Part shown: one piece after another, positions 17,150 to 26,504 of the stretch
Numbering within the stretch: the first letter of the stretch is position 1
Layout of the letters: each line of letters opens with the position of its first letter
Assembly: GCA_013289985.1 (NCBI GenBank)
Contig: JABCYW010000036.1
Coordinates: 1 to 47,594 of the forward strand
Reading direction: 5' to 3'
Length of the DNA: 47,594 nucleotides
From: Betaproteobacteria bacterium
GTDB lineage: Bacteria; Pseudomonadota; Gammaproteobacteria; Burkholderiales; Burkholderiaceae_C
The notes under the pieces: model-generated
Databases searched by the model: none
Seen by the model: the letters and a program-made list of their open reading frames with translations, nothing else
What the model was told of the DNA's origin: nothing
Translations under genes and position numbers: made by a program

Positions 17150-17578
17150 TCAGTGCGAGTGGTCGTGCGGATGCGCCGGCGCCTTCTTCCGCGGCCGGCC
17201 CTTGGCGGCTGGCCGGCATTCGCTGCACTGTCCGTACAGCGTGATCTCGTGGCGCGACACGGAGAACCCCGGCGGCGCCAGCGAGGCGAGGTCGCCCGGG
17301 CACTGGTGCACGTCGAACACGCGCTGGCAGGTGTCGCAGCGGAAGTGGTGGTGGTGGCGCAGCTGGGCCACCTCGTAGCGCGGCACCTCGCCGGGCAGCG
17401 TCACCACCTGGATGGCGCCGGCGTCCACCAGCGCCTTCAGGTTGCGGTACACGGTGGCCGGGCCCAGCGCGGCGACGTGGCGGCGCGCTTCGTCCAGCAC
17501 CTCGGTGGGCGTGAGCGGGCGGCCGGCGGCCGCTATGGCCTCGCGGATGGCGGTGTTCTGGCGGGTGGCTCGTTCCAT
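17150..17578 (-). CDS. Fur-family metalloregulator (Zur-like)
   Basis: The 142-residue product has a Fur-type winged helix in the first 80 residues (PLTPTEVLDEARRHVAALGPATVYRNLKALVDAG in outline). A metal region follows with the HHHHFRCDTC motif and a second CxxC (CSEC), giving the structural zinc site. It ends in a His-rich tail (HPHDHSH) that may add metal affinity. Fur-family dimers bind DNA when metal is loaded. The divergent ZIP transporter gene 57 bp away suggests that zinc, rather than iron, is sensed. That part is inference. It ends 6 bp from the convergent kinase gene. Confidence 0.88.
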   Translation of the reverse strand: MERATRQNTAIREAIAAAGRPLTPTEVLDEARRHVAALGPATVYRNLKALVDAGAIQVVTLPGEVPRYEVAQLRHHHHFRCDTCQRVFDVHQCPGDLASLAPPGFSVSRHEITLYGQCSECRPAAKGRPRKKAPAHPHDHSH

Positions 17579-17602
17579 GCGAGGTCAAATTGTGGCACGC
17601 CC

Positions 17603-17627
17603 TGATGATACTGAGGATGCATTATCA
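17603..17627. promoter_or_regulatory. Fur/Zur-box-like dyad between the regulator and ZIP genes
   Basis: In the 56-bp intergenic region TGATGAT (17603-17609) faces ATTATCA (17621-17627), arms matching at 6 of 7 positions across an 11-bp spacer, in an AT-rich patch. Fur-family operators are AT-rich dyads with GATAAT-like half sites. The position lets one site control both divergent genes. Confidence 0.45.
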
Positions 17628-17634
17628 TTAACAA

Positions 17635-18384
17635 ATGCTTGCAGCAATCTCCCCGGTCGCCCTGACCGCCGCCGCCGTGGTCTCGACGCTGGCCGGCGGC
17701 GCGATGGCGCTGCGTTTCCGCGACCGCCTGCACTACCTGCTGGGCTTCACCGCCGGCGTGCTGCTGGGCGTGGTCGCGTTCGACCTGCTGCCCGAGGTCT
17801 TCGCGCTGGCCCGCACCCACGACTTCGATCCGTCGGCGGCGATGGTGGCGCTGGTGGTGGGCTTCCTGCTGTTCCACAGCCTCGAGAAGTTCGTGCTGGT
17901 GCATCCGGCGCAGGAAGACCACTACTCGCACCACCACCACCCGCACGTGGGCCTGGCCTCGGCCGCGGTGCTCGCGGCGCACAGCTGCATGGACGGGGTG
18001 GCGATCGGCATCGGCTTCCAGGTCTCGCCGCTGGTGGGCCTGACCGTGGCGATCGCCGTGATCGCGCACGACTTCTCGGACGGACTCAACACGGTGAGCC
18101 TGATGCTGCGCCACCGCAACTCCACGCGCCGCGCCGTGGCCATGCTCGCGGTGGACGCGCTGGCGCCCCTGGTGGGCGTGCTGATGACGCTGGTGTTCGC
18201 GATCCCGCCGTTCCAGCTGATGGTCTACCTCGGCTTCTTCGCCGGCTTCCTGCTGTACATCGGCGTGTCCGACATCCTGCCCGAGGCCCACTCGCGCGCC
18301 GGCCCCGGCGTGGCGCTGAAGCTGATCGCGCTCACCTGCGCGGGTGCGGCCTTCGTCTACACCGTGGTCCGCGTCAGCCCCTAG
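17635..18384 (+). CDS. ZIP family divalent metal transporter
   Basis: The 249-residue product has about eight hydrophobic helices and a cytoplasmic His-rich loop (HYSHHHHPHVG, about residues 100-110). The two metal-binding helices of ZIP proteins are clear: HSCMDGVAIGIGF in helix 4 and AHDFSDGLNTV in helix 5. ZIP proteins carry zinc or similar metals into the cytoplasm. The gene is divergent from a Fur/Zur-like regulator, with a probable operator between them, supporting metal-dependent control. The stop codon is immediately followed (2 bp) by the terminal repeat of the MITE-like element. Confidence 0.92.
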   Translation: MLAAISPVALTAAAVVSTLAGGAMALRFRDRLHYLLGFTAGVLLGVVAFDLLPEVFALARTHDFDPSAAMVALVVGFLLFHSLEKFVLVHPAQEDHYSHHHHPHVGLASAAVLAAHSCMDGVAIGIGFQVSPLVGLTVAIAVIAHDFSDGLNTVSLMLRHRNSTRRAVAMLAVDALAPLVGVLMTLVFAIPPFQLMVYLGFFAGFLLYIGVSDILPEAHSRAGPGVALKLIALTCAGAAFVYTVVRVSP

Positions 18385-18385
18385 T

Positions 18386-18626
18386 AGTGTCCTGTCCCGG
18401 AAGTACGCAGCCTGCCGATTCGACCGAACCTTGGCGGGCGAGCGTTAGCGCCAACGTCAAGGATTTCTTCAAACGTGTCGGTCGAACCCCTGCGGGGCGG
18501 GCCGAAACGGGGCGATCGCGTCGTTGCGCGAGACCCGCGATCCAACCAGGATCGAGGGCCTCGCGCGCCTAGCGCTCGCCCCGTTTCGACCCGTCGGCAG
18601 ACCACGTACTTCCGGGACAGGACACT
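18386..18626. mobile_element. 241-bp MITE-like element with 22-bp perfect terminal inverted repeats
   Basis: The left end (18386-18407) begins AGTGTCCTGTCCCGG and the right end (18605-18626) is its exact reverse complement, ending CCGGGACAGGACACT. Inside are further inverted repeats. TTCGACCGA at 18419-18427 pairs with TCGGTCGAA at 18478-18486. GAAACGGGGCGA (in 18503-18514) pairs with TCGCCCCGTTTC (about 18576-18587). CGATCC pairs with GGATCG around 18538-18553. No transposase is encoded and no clear target duplication was seen. The element fills almost exactly the space between two convergent stop codons, where it could also act as a bidirectional terminator. Confidence 0.7.
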
Positions 18627-18632
18627 CGCGCG

Positions 18633-21203
<2,571 letters not shown>

Positions 21204-21461
21204 CGGGACTCCCTTGTCCGCCTTTCGGCGCTCCAACGCGGCGCCTTGTCCTTGTGCCCGCAGGATAAACGCGGGACGCGCGTCTGCAAACCGGGCGGCC
21301 AATGCCTGCGTAAGGGGCAGGGCCGCATCGCGGGCCGGCGGGCGACGTAAAGAATAGTTTCGCGGCAAGGGCCGAATTGCCCTTCATTTCCGCCGTTGAT
21401 CGCCGATTACGGCGCCGGCCGGATCTCTAAAGTTCGTTCATCCGAATCAAGGAGTCCGTCC

Positions 21462-22196
21462 ATGTCGTCCGTCCAATCTTCCACCACCGTGATCAGCTCG
21501 CCGTATGCCACGGTCAAGGAGCAGGTCGGGCCGGGCCGGTTCGCGACGAACGAGAAGGATTACGGCTCCGTCGGCGCCGCCTTCATGGGCGTGGGCGACG
21601 CGCTCTCCGAGGGCGCCAGCGCCACAGTCTCCTTCAGCGCGAAGGCCCTGAACGCGGTCGAGGACGCCGGCAGCTACATCGGCAAGGCCGTCGAGACCGG
21701 CATCACCGACGTCGGCAGCGCCGCCGTTGCCGCCTACGCCGCGGTGCGCGGCGGCCTCGATACCGTGGCCCAGGGCGCCGAGAACGCGGCCCAGGCCACG
21801 TGGGACACGCTCAAGGCGGGCGCCGAGGACGTGGCGGGCATGGCCGGCAACGTGGTGCACGCGGCCGAAGCCGGCGCCGAGGCCGTGGCCGACATCGCCG
21901 TGGACGCCTGGCACGGCGTCGAGCACCTGGCCTCCGCTGGCCTGCAGGACATCGAGAAGGGCACCGGCGCGCTGGAACACCTGGGCGCCGAGGCCTGGAA
22001 CTCGGTGCAGAACGGCGCCCACAGCGCGCGCGTGGTCGCGGGCCAGGTCGGCGACGGCGTCAAGACCGCGGCCGGCTACGTGGGCGACGGCCTCGGCGAG
22101 GTGGCGGACGGCGTCGGCGAGGTCGCCGGACGCGTCGCCAGCTACGCGACGCTCGGCGCCGCGGCCATCGAGCGCGGCTTCACCGCGGTCGTCTGA
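21462..22196 (+). CDS. Alanine/glycine-rich amphipathic-repeat protein of unknown function
   Basis: I do not recognise this family. The 244-residue product has no signal peptide or membrane helix. After a polar N-terminus (about 50 residues) it is a long run of Ala/Gly/Val-rich, mildly acidic amphipathic helix units with recurring motifs of the form 'GAE-A---A' and 'VGDG---AA'. It resembles LEA-like, phasin-like or apolipoprotein-like repeats in style. The start at 21462 is set by AAGGAGTCCGTCC; 22 upstream codons are open but lack a site. It is followed at 17 bp by a lipoprotein gene and then an FlgH-like gene on the same strand, probably one operon. A surface-coating or desiccation/stress role is conjecture. 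Confidence 0.7.
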   Translation: MSSVQSSTTVISSPYATVKEQVGPGRFATNEKDYGSVGAAFMGVGDALSEGASATVSFSAKALNAVEDAGSYIGKAVETGITDVGSAAVAAYAAVRGGLDTVAQGAENAAQATWDTLKAGAEDVAGMAGNVVHAAEAGAEAVADIAVDAWHGVEHLASAGLQDIEKGTGALEHLGAEAWNSVQNGAHSARVVAGQVGDGVKTAAGYVGDGLGEVADGVGEVAGRVASYATLGAAAIERGFTAVV

Positions 22197-22213
22197 GCAC
22201 GGACGCCCCCGCC

Positions 22214-22753
22214 ATGTCGTCCCCGAGAGTCCTCGTCCTGGTCGCCGCCGCGGTCGTCCTGCCCGGCTGCTCCATCGTCAGCCCCGTACCGGTGGTCGAA
22301 CTGGTCAAGGCCACCGGCGCCGTCGCCGTCAGCGCCATCTCCACGGGCCCCAGCCACTCGAAGAACACCGTCTACCACGAGCACAAGGCGCTGGACGTCG
22401 TCTGCGTGGAATACAACCCGCTCACGCCCGACCCCGACATCGCGCCGGCCCTGCAGGCCGAGCTGCGCAACCACGAGATCGACAGCCGCATCTACGAGGA
22501 AGGCGGCGCGCCCTCGTCATGCCGCTTCCGCGTCACCTACACCGCCGACATCGAGTGGGGCACGCCCCCGTTCGGCAGCGGCTACAAGTCCTACATCCGC
22601 GACGCCACGCTGACGCTGCGCGACGAGAACGGCACCGTGCTCTCGAGCAGCGCCTATTCCCTGGACGGCGCGTTCCAGATGGGCAAGTGGTCCACCAGCC
22701 GCAGCAAGCTGGCACCCGTGGTCACCGCGCTGGTGACCGGCTTCGACCACTGA
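22214..22753 (+). CDS. Predicted lipoprotein of unknown function
   Basis: The 179-residue product begins with a short lipoprotein signal ending VVLPGCSIV (lipobox Cys about residue 19). The mature part (about 160 residues) contains SKNTVYHEHKALDVVCVEYNP, two Cys that could form a disulfide, and beta-rich stretches such as RDATLTLRDENGTVL. I do not recognise the family. It sits between the repeat protein and the orphan FlgH-like lipoprotein, 11 bp before the latter, so a role with FlgH at the outer membrane is plausible. There is no strong ribosome site; translation may depend on the upstream gene. Confidence 0.7.
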   Translation: MSSPRVLVLVAAAVVLPGCSIVSPVPVVELVKATGAVAVSAISTGPSHSKNTVYHEHKALDVVCVEYNPLTPDPDIAPALQAELRNHEIDSRIYEEGGAPSSCRFRVTYTADIEWGTPPFGSGYKSYIRDATLTLRDENGTVLSSSAYSLDGAFQMGKWSTSRSKLAPVVTALVTGFDH

Positions 22754-22764
22754 GAGGATCGTCC

Positions 22765-23478
22765 GTGAGCCCGTTCGCCTCGAATCCCCGCCGCCTGGCC
22801 GCCGTCGGCGCGCTGGCCTTCGCCGCCGCGTTCGCCGGCTGCTCCTCGCCGTCCCCGCTGGTGCAGGGCCCGGTCTCCGTGCGCCCGGTGGCGCCGCCGA
22901 ACTACGCCGAACGCACCGTCACCGGCGGCATCTACCGCGCCAACCTCGGCAACGTGTCGTTGTTCTCGGACCAGCGCAAGCCCCAGTCCATCGGCGACAC
23001 GATCAAGATCGACATCTCGGAAACCCTGAACGCCACCAGCACGGTCAACAGCGTCAACAGCCGCGCCAACGCCGTCGCCTCCAAGGGTCCCGGCATGAAT
23101 TCCAACAGCCTCGGCTCGCTGCTGAAGGGCCTGGCCAACATGGATGCCACGGCCTCGGGCAGCGACTCGTTCACGGGCAAGGGCAACCAGCAGAACACCT
23201 CCACGTTCACCGCGCGGCTGTCGGCCTACGTGATCAACGTGCAGTCCAACGGCAACCTGGTGGTGGCCGGCGAACGCAGCATGGCGTTCAACGGCGGCGT
23301 CACGACGCTGCGATTCTCCGGCGTGGTCAACCCGCTGGACATCAAGGCCGGCGGCATCGTGGCCTCGGGCGACGTGGCCGACGCGAAGACCGAACTCACC
23401 GGGACCGGCGGCGCGAACGACACCGCGCAGCGCTCGTGGCTGCAGAAGCTGCTCACCGACGGCCTCTCGGTCTGGTAG
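22765..23478 (+). CDS. FlgH-like flagellar L-ring lipoprotein, orphan copy
   Basis: The 237-residue product has a lipoprotein signal ending AAFAGCSS and the FlgH domain: GGIYRANLGNVSLFSDQRK, SIGDTIKIDISETLNATST, and the hallmark NGNLVVAGERSMAFNGG and LRFSGVVNPLDI. FlgH forms the outer-membrane L-ring of the flagellar basal body. Flagellar flgH normally lies between flgG and flgI, but neither is here, and the C-terminus (SWLQKLLTDGLSVW) differs from the usual LPF ending. It may therefore be a paralogue serving another outer-membrane structure. The GTG start has AGAGGA upstream. A terminator-like hairpin follows the gene. Confidence 0.85.
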   Translation: MSPFASNPRRLAAVGALAFAAAFAGCSSPSPLVQGPVSVRPVAPPNYAERTVTGGIYRANLGNVSLFSDQRKPQSIGDTIKIDISETLNATSTVNSVNSRANAVASKGPGMNSNSLGSLLKGLANMDATASGSDSFTGKGNQQNTSTFTARLSAYVINVQSNGNLVVAGERSMAFNGGVTTLRFSGVVNPLDIKAGGIVASGDVADAKTELTGTGGANDTAQRSWLQKLLTDGLSVW

Positions 23479-23501
23479 CGCGACATTGCGCTTTCATGTC
23501 C

Positions 23502-23528
23502 GCGGCTTCGCCACTTCGGCGAGGCCGC
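23502..23528 (+). terminator. Hairpin after the flgH-like gene
   Basis: GCGGCTTCGCC (23502-23512) pairs with GGCGAGGCCGC (23518-23528) around the loop ACTTC. This is an 11-bp stem with one G-U pair, 24 bp after the stop, followed by a weak T-containing run (GTCCGTTTG). It is a probable terminator for the three-gene unit, though the U-tract is poor. Confidence 0.5.
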
Positions 23529-23638
23529 GTCCGTTTGTAGCGGGTTCGACATGAAGTCGGGCCGTGTAGCGGCATGACACAGGCGACCCCGCGCGCTATG
23601 CTGCGCCGCGTCACTCCCCGTTACCTGCCTCCGTCCGA

Positions 23639-24393
23639 ATGATCACCTGCCTCATCGTCGACGACGACCCCGCGCTGCGCGAGCTCGTCGGCGACCACCT
23701 CAAGCGCTACGGCCTGGCGGCCCGACTGGCCGACAGCGCGGCCGCCATGCGGCGCGAGCTCGCCCGCGGCGGCATCGACATCGTCCTGCTGGACCTGATG
23801 CTGCCCGACGGCGACGGCATCGAGCTGTGCCGCGACCTGCGCATGCATTCCAAGATGCCCGTCATCATGCTCACCGCCCAGGGCGACCCGATCAGCCGCG
23901 TGCTGGGCCTGGAGATGGGCGCCGACGACTACGTGGCCAAGCCGTTCGAGCCGCGCGAGCTGCTGGCGCGCATCCACGCGCTGATGCGGCGTAGCTCCGG
24001 CGCGCTCGCCGCCGCGCCGGCCGCCGAAGCCGCGCCCGAGACCGGCGGCGCGCCCCGCTTCGAGCCGCCGGGCGCGCCGGCGACGCGCGGTTTCGGCGGG
24101 TGGCAGATCGACTGGCGCAACCGCATGCTGATCAGTCCCGAGGGCGTGGGGCTGTCGCTGTCCAACGTCGAGTACCGCCTGCTCGCCGCGTTCGCCGACC
24201 ACCCGGGCGAGGTGCTCAGCCGCGGCCAGCTCGTCGAGATGACGCGCAGCGCGGCCAGCGAGAGCAACGAACGCAGCATCGACCTCGCGGTGTCACGACT
24301 GCGTGCAAGCTGCGCGAATCCCTTGAGAATCCGCAATTCATCCGCACCGTGAGAGGGCGCGGGTACCAGTTCACGGCCGAACTCGCGCGCTAG
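23639..24393 (+). pseudogene. OmpR-family response regulator with a C-terminal frameshift
   Basis: The receiver domain is intact: the acidic pair at VDDDP, acceptor Asp D52 in VLLDLMLPDGDG and KPFEPREL. An Ala/Pro-rich linker leads to an OmpR winged helix (LSNVEYRLLAAFADHPGEVLS). At about 24305-24307 the frame breaks. The expected helix end '...RLRA-KLRESLENPQFIRTVRGRGYQF' continues in the +1 frame to a stop at 24391-24393, while the original frame ends at 24352 with unrelated residues. One missing base explains this and would restore a 251-residue protein of normal length. The wing of the DNA-binding domain is lost. A sequencing error is the simplest alternative. No kinase gene is adjacent. 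Confidence 0.8.
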
Positions 24394-24434
24394 GCATCCC
24401 GTTCGCCGCGGGTGCCGCACCTTCGGAGAACCGC

Positions 24435-24869
24435 ATGCTGCTCGTCTGTCCCCGCTGTGCCACCACCAACCGCGTCGCCGACGAGCGGCTGGGCGAGCAG
24501 CCCGTCTGCGCGAAGTGCGCCACCGCGCTGGCCGAGCCCCGGCCTGTCGACGTGTCCGACGCGGTGTTCCCCAAGTTCATCCGCGCCACCGAGGCGCCGG
24601 TGCTGGTCGACTTCTGGGCCGCCTGGTGCGGACCGTGCCGCCAGATGGCGCCGCAGTTCACCGCGGCGGCACAGGCGCTGCCCGAGGTGCGCTTCGCCAA
24701 GGTCGACAGCGACGAGGCCCGCGCCGCCAGCGCCGCCTTCGGCATCCGCAGCATTCCCACGCTGGTGCTGTTCAAGGGCGGCCGGGAGCTGGCGCGGCGC
24801 TCGGGGGCGTCGTCGGCCGCCGACATCGTCGCCTGGACCAAGGCGCAGCTCGCGGAGGCCGCTGCCTGA
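24435..24869 (+). CDS. trxC: Thioredoxin 2 (TrxC)
   Basis: The 144-residue product has an N-terminal zinc ribbon with CxxC pairs at C5/C8 and C25/C28, then a thioredoxin domain with the active site WCGPC (C65/C68), the cis-Pro region SIPTLVLF, and FWAAWCGPC context. The zinc module distinguishes TrxC from Trx1. It reduces cytoplasmic disulfides and is commonly induced by oxidative stress. It fits the redox-repair theme of this window (three methionine sulfoxide reductases) but is not in an operon with them. The convergent DedA-rhodanese gene ends 13 bp away. Confidence 0.95.
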   Translation: MLLVCPRCATTNRVADERLGEQPVCAKCATALAEPRPVDVSDAVFPKFIRATEAPVLVDFWAAWCGPCRQMAPQFTAAAQALPEVRFAKVDSDEARAASAAFGIRSIPTLVLFKGGRELARRSGASSAADIVAWTKAQLAEAAA

Positions 24870-24882
24870 GACCGGGAGGGGT

Positions 24883-25866
24883 TCAGCGAGCGGCGGCGGT
24901 CGACATCGCGCCACGGTCCAATGCCGCCGGCAACTGCTCCAGCGGCGACAGCGCCTCCACCTCCAGCCAGGCGTCGAGCCCGCCGTGGAGCGCGCGCGCC
25001 CGGTGGTGGCCGAGGTCGGCCAGGATGCGCACGCCGCGCAGCGCCGACACCTCGTTGGGGCAGTTGCAGTACAGCACCACCTCGCGGTCGCGCGGCAGCT
25101 CCAGCGCCGTGGCGGGGAGCTGCGCCAGCGTGGCCTCGATCGCGCCGGGCACCCGGCGGTCGTCCTGCAGCATCGCCACCGACGAGCGCACGTCGATCAC
25201 GATGGGCGACTCGCCGCGGCGGATCAGCTCGCGCAGCTCGTCGACCGCGATGCGCGGCGCGTAGCGGTCGCTGAGCATCCAGCGCCGGCGCAGCCAGCGG
25301 AAGGTGATCGTCGCGGCCAGCGCGATGACGATGGCCGCGCCGGCGATCGTGCCGAACTCGGTCATGAAGTCCAGCACGACCAGCACCTGGCCGGCGAAGG
25401 CCGCGCCGATCGCCAGGAACACGATCGTCCAGATCAGCGAGGCGCCGACGTCGTAGCCGATGAAACGCGTCCACGACATGCCCAGCGCGCCGGCCATCGG
25501 CGCCGCGACGACGGAGATGCCCGGCAGGAACTTGGCCGCGATCAGCGAGCTGCCGCCCCATTTCGACAGGATGCCTTCGCTCTGGCGCACGCAGGTGTCG
25601 GGCGACAGCGAGATGCGGCACAGCAGCTTCATCACGCGGTGGCCGCGCCAGCGCCCGGCCTGGTACCAGACGGCATCACCCAGGACGTTGGCCACCACCG
25701 AGGCCAGCAGGCAGACCGCCAGCGACACCTGCCCGGCCATCGCCACGCCCCCGGCCACCACCAGCAGCGGGGCGGCGGGCACGGGCGCGCCGACCCGGGC
25801 GGCCAGCGTGATCACGAAGACGATCAACGCGCCGTGGGCGATCAGGAGCGGGATGAGGTCGCGCAT
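24883..25866 (-). CDS. DedA family membrane protein fused to a rhodanese domain
   Basis: Residues 1-195 form a DedA/SNARE-associated domain. It has four or five hydrophobic helices, the family's GDAVWYQAGRWRG motif and the KFLPGISVVAAPMAG re-entrant segment with basic and Pro-Gly residues. DedA proteins scramble or transport undecaprenyl phosphate and other lipids and support membrane potential. Residues about 215-310 are a rhodanese-like domain with VIDVRSSVAM and a Cys in the active-loop position (LYCNCPNE), which should face the cytoplasm. The fusion suggests sulfur or thiol-linked control of the transporter, but this is inference. The ATG at 25866 is the first in frame. Confidence 0.88.
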   Translation of the reverse strand: MRDLIPLLIAHGALIVFVITLAARVGAPVPAAPLLVVAGGVAMAGQVSLAVCLLASVVANVLGDAVWYQAGRWRGHRVMKLLCRISLSPDTCVRQSEGILSKWGGSSLIAAKFLPGISVVAAPMAGALGMSWTRFIGYDVGASLIWTIVFLAIGAAFAGQVLVVLDFMTEFGTIAGAAIVIALAATITFRWLRRRWMLSDRYAPRIAVDELRELIRRGESPIVIDVRSSVAMLQDDRRVPGAIEATLAQLPATALELPRDREVVLYCNCPNEVSALRGVRILADLGHHRARALHGGLDAWLEVEALSPLEQLPAALDRGAMSTAAAR

Positions 25867-25976
25867 GACGGGCGGGGCATTCGGGTGGAAACGGGATGGG
25901 CGGAGGATAACCGGGCCGGCGAAACACGTTCGGGACAGGGCTGTGGCGGCATCCTCGAGCCGGCGACAATGGCGCG

Positions 25977-26294
25977 ATGTCAGACGAGAACCAGATCGAG
26001 ATCCCGCCGTCGTTCATCGCGCTGTTCGTGGAGCCCGGGCGCACCCGGCCGAGCGCCACGCGCCAGGCGATCACCGGGCGCTACGAGTTCTGCGAGGCGC
26101 TGGCCACGATGCTGGTCGAACGGGCGCAGACCCTGCAGTGGCAGCTCAGCATCACCGAGGCTGCCGTGCTGGAGAAGCTGGGCGCCGGGCTGCAGGGGCC
26201 GGATGCGCCGGTGCCGCCGGCCGAGGGCGAGTGGATCATCAAGCGGCTGGCCGAGCTGCTCGAGTGGGATCGGCCGGCCTGGAAGCGGGACTGA
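25977..26294 (+). CDS. Small conserved hypothetical protein
   Basis: The 105-residue soluble protein has no signal peptide. Its outline is MSDENQIEIPPSFIALFVEPGR, then a helix (ITGRYEFCEALATMLVERAQ), an acidic-hydrophobic helix (SITEAAVLEKLGAGLQ) and a C-terminal helix ending RLAELLEWDRPAW. Similar short proteins occur widely in Burkholderiales, sometimes labelled 'ATPase with chaperone activity', but no ATPase motif (no Walker A) is present, so that label is not supported. It is a stand-alone gene, with the DedA fusion divergent upstream and an efflux gene convergent downstream. Confidence 0.65.
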   Translation: MSDENQIEIPPSFIALFVEPGRTRPSATRQAITGRYEFCEALATMLVERAQTLQWQLSITEAAVLEKLGAGLQGPDAPVPPAEGEWIIKRLAELLEWDRPAWKRD

Positions 26295-26304
26295 AACCGG
26301 CGCC

Positions 26305-26342
26305 AGAAAAGAATATGCCCGCAACCATCGCTGGAGGCGGGC
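26305..26342 (-). terminator. Possible intrinsic terminator for the minus-strand efflux gene
   Basis: Read on the minus strand, GCCCGC (26342-26337) pairs with GCGGGC (26322-26317) across a 14-nt loop. It is followed by a T-rich run (complement of AGAAAAGAATAT at 26305-26316). It lies 160 bp beyond the stop of the MFS gene at 26505. The stem is short, so this is a moderate call. The rest of 26343-26504 shows no gene. Confidence 0.4.
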
Positions 26343-26504
26343 ACATCTTCCGGCATCGAGACCCAGGGTCGGGACGACGGTTTCCTGCGAGTACTGGGTG
26401 ACGGGTTCCCATCGTTCCGCCCAATTTGCGGCCGGTTTCGTACCTCGGATGCCTTGCATTGTGCGGGCCGCGCCGGCCGCCATTCGCAGGAGAAGCGGCG
26501 GAAA

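Noticed and set aside
21348-21461. Sigma-28 (FliA) promoter before the repeat-protein/FlgH-like unit
   Set aside because: TAAAG occurs at 21348 and 21428, but the following GCCGAA-like sequences are at wrong spacing (about 15 or 6-7 rather than 11), so the site does not fit.
25977-26294. Chaperone ATPase annotation for the small protein
   Set aside because: There is no Walker A or other nucleotide motif; the name seems to be a propagated label.
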